A stretch of 64,000 nucleotides of DNA, taken from positions 1 through 64,000 of the forward strand of contig CALIBC010000180.1 in assembly GCA_938045615.1 (NCBI GenBank). Direction: 5' to 3'. The translations under genes and the position numbers were made by a program. How positions within the stretch are numbered: the stretch's first letter is position 1; each line of letters starts with the position of its first letter. The notes beneath the pieces were generated by a model. The model was not told the DNA's origin and made no database searches. It saw nothing but the letters and a program-made list of their open reading frames with translations. Origin of the DNA: an uncultured Clostridia bacterium. GTDB lineage: Bacteria > Bacillota > Clostridia > Peptostreptococcales > Anaerovoracaceae. Shown here piece after piece: positions 33,037 through 42,265 of the stretch.

Positions 33037-34782
33037 TCACCGATTTTCAATGTAACGCTTGACTTTGCCGGTAGTGGTCTTAGCCATCTCAACATCACCG
33101 ATTTCAATTCGGTGTATGTTTTTATAGGTCGGCAGGCTCTTGTTTATCCTGTCTATATCGTCTTCGATAATCCGCTTTATCTTGGTCTCATCGCATGTTG
33201 CAAATCGGGTTTTGAAATACTCTTTGTCATAGACGATTTTTGTGCAAATGAGCATATCTTTGTTGTCTCCGGCATTGGATTTTCTCTGTCCGAAAACTAT
33301 GTTTTCCCGTACGTAAGGCAGTGCCGAGATCAGGGTTTCGATTTCTTCAGGGTAGACGTTTTTTCCGTTTTTGAGAACGATCACGTTTTTCATGCGTCCC
33401 TTTAGGAAAAGAAACCCGTCATCGTCTAGCTTTGCGAGATCGCCGGTACGCAGCCGGCCGTTTACGAGAATTTCGGCTGTGGCAGACGGGTCTTCAAAGT
33501 ACCCGGACATTATGTTGCCGCCTCTTGCTGTCAGTTCTCCCACGCCGTCGCGGTCGGGATTGAGTATCGTGAGTTCGACACCGGGCATCGCTTTTCCTAT
33601 TGAACCGGGTTTTCTTGTAACTGGATTTTCGGATGCCAAAACCGGAGAAGCCTCGGTCATGCCGTATCCCTGCACAACCTTGATGCCAAATGACTCAAAG
33701 CCTCTTGCCACCTCGGGATCAAGAGGCGAAGCACCGCTTATTATAAAGCGAAGGGCACCACCGAATTCCTCAATGAGTTTGGAGAATATATATCTGCGCC
33801 TGTCGATTCTAAGCTTGAGAAGCAGCTTTGAAATCTTGAGTCCGCGCTCGACCTTTTTTTCCTTGCCCTGTTTGTGCACCCCTGCAATAAGTTTTCTATA
33901 CATGGATTCTATCAGAAGAGGTACACAGATAAAAATCGAAACCCTGTACTCTTTCATATTTTTTTGTATGTATTTCAGACCGTCGCAGAAAGTCGTTGTC
34001 ACACCTCTTGCAATCATAAGACTTTGCCCGGTGGAGCCGAACGTATGGTGGAACGGTAGAAACGCCATGTTTATATCACCGTGACGAATATCCTCCACAA
34101 GTTCCATGCTGTATATGTTTTCAAGCACGTTAAACTGTGACAGCATCACTGCCTTGGCGCTGCTTGTGGTTCCCGAGGTAAAGAGAAGAATGCTTGTGGC
34201 TTTCGGATCAACCGGCAGGTTCATGTAATCGGTGTCTCCTTTGCCAAGTGCGGCCTCTCCTTTGTTCAGTATCCATGAAAAAGGCTCATATCCCGGCAGA
34301 TCGTCCATGCATATGAAATATGTAACCGAGGTTGTGTTTTGTTTTTTTAGTGTTTTGATGAGCTCTTCATGCTCACGGTCAAATATAAGTACACAGGCTT
34401 GACTTTTTATGAGAGAAGATTCAAGTTCGGCATAAGGCAGACCTTTGTCAAGCGGCACGCATACACCAAGACCTCCGAGCACGGCATAGTATGCAAGCAG
34501 CCATTTGTAGCTGTTTTTACCTATAATGGCAAATCGTTTGTTTAGAAGTTTTGATTTCAGAAGTCCTGTTCCGAACGCATGGACGTCGGCCTTGAAGTCT
34601 CTGTATGTAATATATCTGTACTCGGCGGGGCTGTTGCCTTTTGCCCGTTTGGTTTTGAGAATAAAGGCATGGTCATTGTCGTATGTTTCTGCCGCATATT
34701 CAATCAGTTCGCGAAAAGATTCGTGGCGTTTTGCCCGATAGATCGGTGTCAGTTGCGGTACCGATATTTCTTTGTATTCCAT
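33037..34782 (-). CDS. AMP-binding long-chain acyl-CoA ligase-like protein
   Basis: A 581-residue adenylate-forming enzyme. P-loop L-F-T-S-G-T-T-S-S-A-K near 205-215, G-Y-G-M-T-E-A-S near 378-385, R-T-G-D-L-A near 453, and the hinge K-G-R-M-K-N-V-I-V-L-K-N-G-K-N near 468-482, with the catalytic Lys in T-T-T-G-K-V-K near the C-terminus. It should activate a fatty acid to acyl-AMP, then the CoA or acyl-carrier thioester. GGAG precedes the ATG. It converges on polC; the short gap has only a weak GATTCGG/CCGAATC inverted repeat. Confidence 0.85.
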   Translation of the reverse strand: MEYKEISVPQLTPIYRAKRHESFRELIEYAAETYDNDHAFILKTKRAKGNSPAEYRYITYRDFKADVHAFGTGLLKSKLLNKRFAIIGKNSYKWLLAYYAVLGGLGVCVPLDKGLPYAELESSLIKSQACVLIFDREHEELIKTLKKQNTTSVTYFICMDDLPGYEPFSWILNKGEAALGKGDTDYMNLPVDPKATSILLFTSGTTSSAKAVMLSQFNVLENIYSMELVEDIRHGDINMAFLPFHHTFGSTGQSLMIARGVTTTFCDGLKYIQKNMKEYRVSIFICVPLLIESMYRKLIAGVHKQGKEKKVERGLKISKLLLKLRIDRRRYIFSKLIEEFGGALRFIISGASPLDPEVARGFESFGIKVVQGYGMTEASPVLASENPVTRKPGSIGKAMPGVELTILNPDRDGVGELTARGGNIMSGYFEDPSATAEILVNGRLRTGDLAKLDDDGFLFLKGRMKNVIVLKNGKNVYPEEIETLISALPYVRENIVFGQRKSNAGDNKDMLICTKIVYDKEYFKTRFATCDETKIKRIIEDDIDRINKSLPTYKNIHRIEIGDVEMAKTTTGKVKRYIENR

Positions 34783-34870
34783 GTTGTCTCCAATTTGCCG
34801 TGTTCTATTGCCCGCTCCTTAAGTTCGTGCGCAAGTCTTCGGATTTTGCGGCGAAGCGGAATCACGATTC

Positions 34871-34899
34871 ATTATAGCACAAAAGAAAATATCTAAAAT
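34871..34899 (-). promoter_or_regulatory. Extended -10 promoter of the acyl-CoA ligase gene
   Basis: On the minus strand TGCTATAAT is an extended consensus -10 (TATAAT at 34871-34876), about 90 bases before the ATG; the -35 is poor. The rest of the 34783-35064 gap shows nothing else clear apart from the SDR promoter. Confidence 0.5.
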
Positions 34900-35064
34900 A
34901 GAAATCAATAAAAACCTGTATTATGAGATTTACTTTTTCGCGCCAAAAAACCTCGCATAGCGGCATTTGATTTTGCGGGTGCAAATTACCCATTTGAATA
35001 TATAGTTTTGAAATTCACACAGCAAATATAGAATTGTCATATCACTTATGGTAAAATTATACGC

Positions 35065-35967
35065 ATGAACAACGCAAAGCGACGAGAAATTTTAAAAGAA
35101 GCACTTATTTCACAAGGTGATGACGGAGTTATCGCAGGCGGAAGAGGCTCGAGTGTAAAAAGTGAAAAGAAAGTTTTGATTACGGGAGGTTCGCGCGGAA
35201 TCGGTGCGGCTACCGTAAAGAAATTTGTGTCCGTGGGCTATGAAACCGTATTTTTATACAAAGAGGACAAGAAAAGCGCGGATGAAATTTTAAAATTTTG
35301 CAGCGCCGCCGGAAACGAATGCACCGTACATGAATGCACCGGATCACAAATCGTGCAGGCAGATATGCGTATGTCACCAAGGCCGGCCTGCACGGCGTAC
35401 AGGTGTGACGTTTCGGATCCGGACACTGTAAGAGAACTTCGGGAAAAACTGGAAAAGACGAACAACGCCGCCTTTGACACTCTCGTGTGCAATGCGGGAA
35501 TAGGCTTGTCAGGGCTGTTTACCGATATGACGGTAGGCGAGTGGAACCGGCTACGGGGTGTGAACCTCGACGGAGCGGTGAACGTGCTTTGCGAGTTTCT
35601 GCCTCAGCTTGTGAGTAAAAAGCGTGGAAGCGTCATACTGATTTCATCTATGTGGGGGCGTGCAGGCGCATCGTGTGAAGCTGGATATTCTGCGACCAAA
35701 GCGGCGTTGATAGGGCTGGCAAAAAGTCTGGCCAAAGAACTGGGTTCTTCCGGCATCAGAGTCAACTGCGTGGCGCCCGGACTCATCGATACCGACATGA
35801 ATGCGGATCTGAACGCAAACGATATTCAAGAACTGATCGACCAGACGCCCATCGGCAGGATGGGAACTCCCCGGGATGTTGCCGAGCTTATAGCTTTTCT
35901 TGCATCGGACAAAGCCGCATTTATAACGGGCCAGGTCATCGGCGTGGACGGCGGCTTTGTGATTTAA
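35065..35967 (+). CDS. Short-chain dehydrogenase/reductase (FabG-like)
   Basis: A 300-residue SDR: G-G-S-R-G-I-G cofactor loop near 38-44, C-N-A-G near 140, catalytic Ser in I-S-S-M-W-G, and Y-S-A-T-K near 208. The C-terminus V-D-G-G-F-V-I is 3-oxoacyl-ACP reductase-like. It has an unusual ~30-residue N-terminal extension and a Cys-containing insertion near 87-110. The ATG has no Shine-Dalgarno; TTGTCA with a 17-bp spacer and TTATAC ends two bases before it, so the message may be leaderless. Substrate not certain. Confidence 0.75.
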   Translation: MNNAKRREILKEALISQGDDGVIAGGRGSSVKSEKKVLITGGSRGIGAATVKKFVSVGYETVFLYKEDKKSADEILKFCSAAGNECTVHECTGSQIVQADMRMSPRPACTAYRCDVSDPDTVRELREKLEKTNNAAFDTLVCNAGIGLSGLFTDMTVGEWNRLRGVNLDGAVNVLCEFLPQLVSKKRGSVILISSMWGRAGASCEAGYSATKAALIGLAKSLAKELGSSGIRVNCVAPGLIDTDMNADLNANDIQELIDQTPIGRMGTPRDVAELIAFLASDKAAFITGQVIGVDGGFVI

Positions 35968-36036
35968 GACAAAATATCGGGGTGTAAGCAAGTTTGAGAG
36001 AGAGTGAAAGAAAATGAATAGGTACCGGGAACTTAT

Positions 36037-37824
36037 ATGGAAACTGTAAAAGATATATTTGCGGGTTTGGTGGATTTTTTGGCATCCATACCTGCGTCCG
36101 TGATTGACACATTCAAATCGGCAAACGGATTCGGAGATATATACACGGCATTTGCGAGGTGGATATTCATCCTGCTTGCCTTGTTTATTTTATTGAAGTC
36201 CATAATGTCACTTCTCAAGAGCAAAAATCCGTCGGAGGTTTGGGCATATCTTAACATAGGTCCGTATATAAACGTACCGCTCAAGCATTGGGAAAACATC
36301 CTCGGGCGGGCACGAAGCTGCGATGTTCAGATAGACGACATGAGTGTGTCAAGAGCCCACGGAACCTTGACAAGAGACAACGACGGAGTATGGCGATACA
36401 TGGATCTGGGCTCAAAAAACGGGGCATACCTGAACGGACAGAGGATCACGTCAAACAGTGAGGTCGAGCTTAAGGCGGGAGACAGCATCATGCTCGGAAA
36501 AGTGGAGTGCACGCTCTATCCCATAAGCATCGAGGAACGAAGGAACAATATAAGGAGCCGTGCACACGATACGGTGTTGGTATCGCCATGGCCGTCGCTG
36601 GTTGCGCTTACCGTATTTCAGGCTATGACCGTGATACAGCTTATGATCGGACTTGGCAAGTCATACAACCAATGGATCACCGTATCTTTTATAGGGATCT
36701 GCGTGCTCATGTGGGGGTATGTCATAGTCTTGCGCGGGATGAAGCGTAAGGGGTTTGAGATGGAAATAATCGCATTCTTCCTTTCCACGCTGTCACTTGC
36801 GGTTACGGCCTCAAGTCTTCCCGATCAGGTTTTGAAGCAGTTCATCGCTATGGTCATGGGAGTGGTACTGTTTTTCTTTATGTGCACATGGCTAAGAGAG
36901 CTGCCCAGGACGATCAAGATAAAGAACGTTGTGTATGCGCTTGCGGTCATACTTTTTATTCTGAATGTGATATTCGGACATTCGCAAAACGGTGCCACCA
37001 ACTGGATAAAAATAGGAGGCTTCAGCATACAACCGTCGGACATCGTCAAACTCGCTTTTATCTGGGTCGGAGCAGCGTCTTTGGATGAACTTTTTCAAAA
37101 GAAAAACACATTGGTTTTTACAGTGTTTTCGGTGTTCTCCTTTGGATGTCTGGCTTTGATGAGGGATCTAGGAACCGCAACGATATTTTTTGTAACTTTT
37201 CTCATAATCTCATTTCTGAGAAGCGGAGATCTGACCAAGCTGATCGTGATCGCAGGCGTTGCCGCGGTTGTGGGGATAGTGGCGCTCAGGTTTAAAAAAT
37301 ATGCGATGGACAGAATAGAGGTTTGGGGGCATGTTTGGGATCCGGAATTTATAAACGCCACGGGGTTTCAGATGACACGATCCATGACGGCATCGGCGAG
37401 CGGAGGATTTGTGGGCCTGGGCGCCGGTGAAGGTTGGCTGCGAAAACAGTTTGCGTCGGAAACCGATCTGGTATTTGCGTTGGTGACCGAAGAGTGGGGT
37501 CTTATCATAGCGATGTTGACTGTGTTTGCGATTCTTACACTGTCGGTGTTCGCATACAGATCTATTTTGAGCGGAAGATCCACCTATTACACGATCGCCG
37601 CATGTTCAGCGATGTCGATTTTCCTGTTTCAGACTATGCTTAATGTGTTTGGAACATTGGATTTGCTGCCTCTGACCGGGGTTACATTTCCGTTTGTCTC
37701 GGCGGGGGGAACGTCAATGATCGCATCGTGGGGATTGTTGGCATTTTTGAAATCGGCGGACACGCGTCAGAATGCGAGTTTTGCAGTAAGCCTGAAAGAC
37801 CGGGGTATAGGCGAAAATGAGTGA
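36037..37824 (+). CDS. FHA domain fused to a SEDS (FtsW/RodA/SpoVE) glycosyltransferase
   Basis: A 595-residue protein: a membrane helix near 40-60; an FHA domain at ~75-160 with the phosphothreonine-binding residues in L-G-R-A-R-S and S-V-S-R-A-H-G; then about ten helices of a SEDS polymerase (~185-580). SEDS marks include R-D-L-G-T-A near 375, M-T-R-S near 451, G-L-G-A-G-E near 462, E-W-G-L near 487 and G-V-T-F-P-F-V-S-A-G-G near 548. It should polymerise lipid II with the class B PBP encoded next. FHA-SEDS-PBP arrangements controlled by Ser/Thr kinases are known in Actinobacteria. No kinase is encoded in this window. Confidence 0.87.
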   Translation: METVKDIFAGLVDFLASIPASVIDTFKSANGFGDIYTAFARWIFILLALFILLKSIMSLLKSKNPSEVWAYLNIGPYINVPLKHWENILGRARSCDVQIDDMSVSRAHGTLTRDNDGVWRYMDLGSKNGAYLNGQRITSNSEVELKAGDSIMLGKVECTLYPISIEERRNNIRSRAHDTVLVSPWPSLVALTVFQAMTVIQLMIGLGKSYNQWITVSFIGICVLMWGYVIVLRGMKRKGFEMEIIAFFLSTLSLAVTASSLPDQVLKQFIAMVMGVVLFFFMCTWLRELPRTIKIKNVVYALAVILFILNVIFGHSQNGATNWIKIGGFSIQPSDIVKLAFIWVGAASLDELFQKKNTLVFTVFSVFSFGCLALMRDLGTATIFFVTFLIISFLRSGDLTKLIVIAGVAAVVGIVALRFKKYAMDRIEVWGHVWDPEFINATGFQMTRSMTASASGGFVGLGAGEGWLRKQFASETDLVFALVTEEWGLIIAMLTVFAILTLSVFAYRSILSGRSTYYTIAACSAMSIFLFQTMLNVFGTLDLLPLTGVTFPFVSAGGTSMIASWGLLAFLKSADTRQNASFAVSLKDRGIGENE

Positions 37825-37895
37825 GAAAAGGCCATGCCGCATGAAATGTCGGATTGCCCGATTTTCTGCAAAAGAAAACGGGTAAGGAGGTATAG

Positions 37896-39239
37896 ATGAA
37901 AAATCTTGAAAAAAGAGGAATAATATGTCTGCTCCTTGCGGCTTGCCTGTTTGCGGGAATATGCGTTTACGTTTACAGGTTTGTCACTCAAGGCGGAGAT
38001 TGGGCCACCTACCCATATAACAGTCATATTTACAATAACGGCAGAATGGCATCGGGAAGTATATATGACGCCACGGGGAGAAAACTCATAGGAACCAAAG
38101 ACGGAAAGATAAAGTGGAACAAGAGCGAAATCACAAGAAGAGCGACCGCACATGCCGTCGGTGATCTTCAGGGAAACGTGATAACGGGGGCGGAAACCGC
38201 ATTCCGCGATAAACTTCTCGGTTTCAATATATTGACGGGTACTTACAGCATGAACGGGGAAGGAAGAAATCTTACGCTTTCAATAGACAGGGAGATATGC
38301 AAGACCGCATATAATGCGATGGGAGGAAGGAACGGAACAGTCGGCGTGTACAACTATGAGACAGGCGAGATTATCTGCATGGTCAGCACACCGAGCTTTG
38401 ATCCGAAAAATATGCCGAAAGGCAAGGATATACCGTCGGGCACATTCGTAAATAAATTTTTGAGTGGAACGATGACTCCGGGTTCAATATTTAAGCTTGT
38501 GACATCGGCGGTCGCGATCGAAAATTACGACGGAATTGAAGATTGGTCTTATAGGTGCACGGGAACAAGGATAATCAACGGAGAAAAAATCGTATGCACA
38601 CACGCCCACGGCAACGTAGATTTTGAAAAAGCCCTGGCGTCTTCCTGCAACTGCGGATTCTCAGATATTACGCAAAAGGTCGGGGCGAGCAAGATGAAGG
38701 AATACACTAAAAAAGTCGGGCTTACGACCGCATATGACATAGACGGGATCAACAATGCCAAGGGAAGTTTCAAATTTCCGGGATATGCACCGCTCAGTCT
38801 TGCATGGGCAGGGATAGGACAATGGAAAGACCAGCTTAACCCATGTTCCATGCTCGTATATTTGAGCGCAATAGCAACCGACGGAAGAGGAACGGTTCCG
38901 CGCGTGCTTCATACGGCGGCCGGCGGAGGTGAAAAGACCAAAAGGATGATCGAATCTTCAACCGCCGGGAAGCTGAGGAGCATGATGAGGAACAACGTTG
39001 TCACAGAATACGGGCAACAGAGATTCCCGGGGCTTAAAATCTATGCAAAATCCGGAACGGCGGAAGTGGGGAGCGCAAACTCCAATGCATGGTTTGCCGG
39101 ATTTATAAAAAACAGAAATTATCCCTATGCGTTTATAGTGTGCGTGGAAAAGGGCGGTTACGGAAGTTCGGTCGCAGGGCCGATTGCCAATCAGGTGATG
39201 CAGAAAGTGGTAAGCACGGCAACAGCGGCAACGAATTGA
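37896..39239 (+). CDS. Class B penicillin-binding protein (transpeptidase)
   Basis: A 447-residue protein with one N-terminal membrane helix (about 8-28). The transpeptidase domain has S-I-F-K as the S-x-x-K nucleophile motif near 199-202, S-C-N near 250 and K-S-G-T near 384. AAGGAGG precedes the ATG. It lies 71 bp after the FHA-SEDS gene, so the two are probably a glycosyltransferase/transpeptidase pair, like mycobacterial RodA/PbpA. It is short because it lacks a large N-terminal pedestal. Confidence 0.9.
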   Translation: MKNLEKRGIICLLLAACLFAGICVYVYRFVTQGGDWATYPYNSHIYNNGRMASGSIYDATGRKLIGTKDGKIKWNKSEITRRATAHAVGDLQGNVITGAETAFRDKLLGFNILTGTYSMNGEGRNLTLSIDREICKTAYNAMGGRNGTVGVYNYETGEIICMVSTPSFDPKNMPKGKDIPSGTFVNKFLSGTMTPGSIFKLVTSAVAIENYDGIEDWSYRCTGTRIINGEKIVCTHAHGNVDFEKALASSCNCGFSDITQKVGASKMKEYTKKVGLTTAYDIDGINNAKGSFKFPGYAPLSLAWAGIGQWKDQLNPCSMLVYLSAIATDGRGTVPRVLHTAAGGGEKTKRMIESSTAGKLRSMMRNNVVTEYGQQRFPGLKIYAKSGTAEVGSANSNAWFAGFIKNRNYPYAFIVCVEKGGYGSSVAGPIANQVMQKVVSTATAATN

Positions 39240-39298
39240 TCGACCGCAGTTTACCTGCATGACAGTGAAAGAATGGATATCGAAAGGAGTAATAAAAG

Positions 39299-40534
39299 AT
39301 GGGGAACGGAGAAAAATACAGTTTAAGAGGGTTGAATGCCGTATTTGCCGGGCTGCTGTTGACATTGTTGGTCGCCATAGTCGGAGCCTTGGCAAACGGT
39401 ATGATCCTAATCAATTTTGGTGAAAACGAAATTGGATTCTATGTGAGGATAGGTACTTCGGTCTTCTTGGGATTGGGCTATATTCTCGTTATGGCGGGTA
39501 CGCATTCGGCCCGTAAGCACTCCGAAAAATTTGCAAAAGCCTGCAAGTATTGTATTTTCGAGTTTGTAGCGGACATAATTTTAGGTGCGATTTTACTCGG
39601 AACGTTTATGTACAATATCGGGGGCGCCGCGCGGGATATTACAAACGTCGGTTCATCAAAGCTTTTGGCCATTTTCGGATTTGCGGCTGTGTTTGTGCTT
39701 ATGATATGGATATTCCGCATCCTTACCGTAAAAAATCTTATGGGAGGCTGTGCGGACGTGGCTTCGGCACACGAGGACAGGGCTTATTCGCGTAAATGCA
39801 CCGCTACATGGGTTATATATATTCTGCTGAACATTGTCATACTGATCGGAAGCGTGACTTTGGCGGCATTTTTCTATAATCTTGCAAAAGACAGGTGGGC
39901 AGGCTTTGGGGAGAGCATAAACACACTGCAAAAACTTTTGGGACTTGGTATAAATGAGATATATACGATAGTCACGCTCATAGCGGCGTTTGCACTGTTG
40001 AATTTTATAATTGTACTGGTAATAGCGTTCAGAGTAAGGGGAACGTATTCGAGATTCCATGGAAACGCCGCGCCTGTCAAATACGCTCAGGCAGACATGG
40101 GTAAGAGAAGTTGGGAGAATGGTGAAAATTCAAGTCCAAGCAATATAGAGCCGAAAACCTTGTCGACTTTGAATCCTTTTTCAGGAGAAAGGGCAAACGG
40201 AGAGACTTCTCCGCTCGACACCATTCAAAAAAGCAACCGAAATCCGAAACTGTCGGACACCGTTGTGGTGATGCCCAAGAAAAAAGAAAACAATATCAAA
40301 GGGGAATCGGCAAGTGAACCGACGCAAAAACCCGGAATGGAGAAGAAACTTGCAATGCCTGAACCGCAGAAAGAGAAAAAACGTATGACCGGTGAGATGA
40401 AAAACGAAAAAATCAGCGTGGCGGAACCCGGAAAAGAACTTAGTTCAGTCGCGATAGACAAGCTGTTTGAGGAAGCGTTGAACAATGAAACCGGGATTGA
40501 CCTTGATCGTGATGAGACCGGAAAGGAAGAATGA
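39299..40534 (+). CDS. Membrane protein with long charged cytoplasmic tail, in the SEDS-PBP operon
   Basis: A 411-residue protein: about six helices (near 15-38, 46-66, 83-105, 118-138, 160-185 and 215-245), then a ~160-residue low-complexity tail rich in Lys, Glu, Pro and Ser. AAAGGAG precedes the ATG and a terminator follows. The tail contains L-S-D-T-V-V-V-M-P near 317, similar to H-D-T-V-L-V-S-P after the FHA domain of the neighbour. A Thr there could be a phosphorylation/FHA docking site, which is speculative. Family not recognised. Confidence 0.55.
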   Translation: MGNGEKYSLRGLNAVFAGLLLTLLVAIVGALANGMILINFGENEIGFYVRIGTSVFLGLGYILVMAGTHSARKHSEKFAKACKYCIFEFVADIILGAILLGTFMYNIGGAARDITNVGSSKLLAIFGFAAVFVLMIWIFRILTVKNLMGGCADVASAHEDRAYSRKCTATWVIYILLNIVILIGSVTLAAFFYNLAKDRWAGFGESINTLQKLLGLGINEIYTIVTLIAAFALLNFIIVLVIAFRVRGTYSRFHGNAAPVKYAQADMGKRSWENGENSSPSNIEPKTLSTLNPFSGERANGETSPLDTIQKSNRNPKLSDTVVVMPKKKENNIKGESASEPTQKPGMEKKLAMPEPQKEKKRMTGEMKNEKISVAEPGKELSSVAIDKLFEEALNNETGIDLDRDETGKEE

Positions 40535-40580
40535 TGCTCCGAAACTCCGGAAATGGAGATTTTGAATAAGAGTGAGTCGT

Positions 40581-40616
40581 ATTCCCCGCTGCAGCGCAAG
40601 TAGCGGGGAATTTTAT
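40581..40616 (+). terminator. Intrinsic terminator of the FHA-SEDS-PBP operon
   Basis: Perfect 10-bp stem ATTCCCCGCT / AGCGGGGAAT around an 11-base loop, followed by TTTATT. Confidence 0.85.
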
Positions 40617-40670
40617 TGCCGAAATTCCGATAATATAAATAACTGCGCGACCTACTTTTCGCAAGAGCGG

Positions 40671-40699
40671 TTGTCAACACATGTGGCTTATAGTATTAT
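40671..40699 (+). promoter_or_regulatory. mgtE promoter
   Basis: TTGTCA (40671-40676), a 17-bp spacer and TATTAT (40694-40699). The leader to the ATG at 40747 is about 40 bases, too short for an M-box magnesium riboswitch. Confidence 0.7.
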
Positions 40700-40746
40700 T
40701 TAATGGTACGCATGACGGAAACTGATTTCGAGGAAGGAGGAAGACG

Positions 40747-42135
40747 ATGGACGAGAAGGAACGCGAGTTTGAAGAAGCTCTTGAAAAGGTAATGGAGCTT
40801 CTCGTGGAAAAAAAATACTTTCTTGCGCGGGACGAGCTTCTTAAGTTCAATGAGGTCGATATCGCGGAGATGCTGGAAGACATAATAGATGACAGCGGTA
40901 TTCAGATGGCGGTTATCCTTTTCAGGCTACTTCCGAAAGATGTTTCGGTGGTGGTATTTTCATACCTGCCTCAAAGCGATCAGCTTGACGTCATCAATGA
41001 AATTACGGACAAAGAGATCTCCTATATAGTCAGGGAACTTGACTTTGACGACAAGATAGATATTCTGGAGGAATTGCCCGCCAATATAGTGGACAAAATA
41101 CTAGAAAAGACCCCAAAAAACGAAAGAAAGCAGATAAATACTTTCTTGAATTATCCCGAGGACAGCGCAGGCAGTCTAATGACACCGTCCTACATCTCCC
41201 TGATGAAAGGCTGGACGGTCGAGATGGCGCTTGATTACATCAGAACCGAGGGCATCGACGCCGAAACTATCTATACCTGCTATGTAAAGGATACGGGGCG
41301 TAAGTTGATAGGAATAGTTTCTCTGGCCACACTCGTTGTTTCTGACAAAGATAAAAAAATCAAGGATATCATGGTGACAGATTATGTCTATGAGCATGTT
41401 GACGATGACCAGGAAAAGGTTTCCGAGGATTTTAAGAAGTACGGCTATATTGCGATACCGGTTGTGGATAAGGAACATAGACTCGTCGGCATAATAACAT
41501 TTGATGACATTCTCGATGTAATGGAGGATGAAGCAACAGAGGATATAGAGCGTATGAACGGTGTCATAGATTTTGACGCTTCAGATAGAGACTATCTGGA
41601 CACGCCGGTGTGGCGCCATGCGATGAACAGGCTTCCGTGGCTTGTGATACTTATGGTTGCGTACGTGTTTACGGGAAAGATCATTACAGGTTTTGAATCC
41701 TCGCTTTCCAAGGTTATGGGACTTGTTGCATTTATGCCTATGCTCATGGGAACGGGCGGCAATACGGGATCGCAGGCGGCAACGCTTATAATACGAGGGC
41801 TTGCGACGGATGAGGTGGATACCGACGATACATTTAAAATACTGTGGAAAGAGATCAGAGTCGGCGTGATAATAGGCGTGATCCTGAGCATATTCAATTA
41901 TCTCAGGATATACTTTGTTGATGGGATACACAATACCGGCATTGCGCTCACGGTATGTATGTCGATGATTTTTATAGTGATTTTTGCAAAGGTGATAGGC
42001 AGTATGGTTCCGATCTTGGTCAAAAAAATGAATCTTGATCCGGCGCTGATAGCAAACCCGGCGATATCTTCGGTTTCGGATGCGGTGGCGCTTAGCATAT
42101 ATTTCACGATGGCGACCGTATTTTTGAATATATGA
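40747..42135 (+). CDS. mgtE: Magnesium transporter MgtE
   Basis: A 462-residue protein: cytosolic N-domain (1-~135; L-P-P/L-P-K-D and D-D-K-I-D-I-L-E-E-L-P repeats), CBS pair (~140-265; S-L-M-T-P near 142, I-T-F-D-D near 250), then five helices with G-T-G-G-N-T-G-S-Q-A-A-T near 336-347 forming the pore. The cytosolic part senses Mg2+ and gates the channel. AGGAAGGAGG precedes the ATG. It is the only visible Mg2+ route in the window. Confidence 0.93.
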   Translation: MDEKEREFEEALEKVMELLVEKKYFLARDELLKFNEVDIAEMLEDIIDDSGIQMAVILFRLLPKDVSVVVFSYLPQSDQLDVINEITDKEISYIVRELDFDDKIDILEELPANIVDKILEKTPKNERKQINTFLNYPEDSAGSLMTPSYISLMKGWTVEMALDYIRTEGIDAETIYTCYVKDTGRKLIGIVSLATLVVSDKDKKIKDIMVTDYVYEHVDDDQEKVSEDFKKYGYIAIPVVDKEHRLVGIITFDDILDVMEDEATEDIERMNGVIDFDASDRDYLDTPVWRHAMNRLPWLVILMVAYVFTGKIITGFESSLSKVMGLVAFMPMLMGTGGNTGSQAATLIIRGLATDEVDTDDTFKILWKEIRVGVIIGVILSIFNYLRIYFVDGIHNTGIALTVCMSMIFIVIFAKVIGSMVPILVKKMNLDPALIANPAISSVSDAVALSIYFTMATVFLNI

Positions 42136-42265
42136 ACGGTGTTTGGGGATGTGCCGGCGAGCGGCGACCGGACAATAAAGACGCTGCTGTAGCTTGTTAG
42201 CCGGTGACTCGGTGACAGATCGCAGGCGGACGAAATAAGGCGAAATAATATATTGAGTGGCAGAG

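Noticed and set aside
40700..40746. M-box magnesium riboswitch ahead of mgtE
   Set aside because: The leader after the promoter is about 40 bases, too short for the M-box fold.
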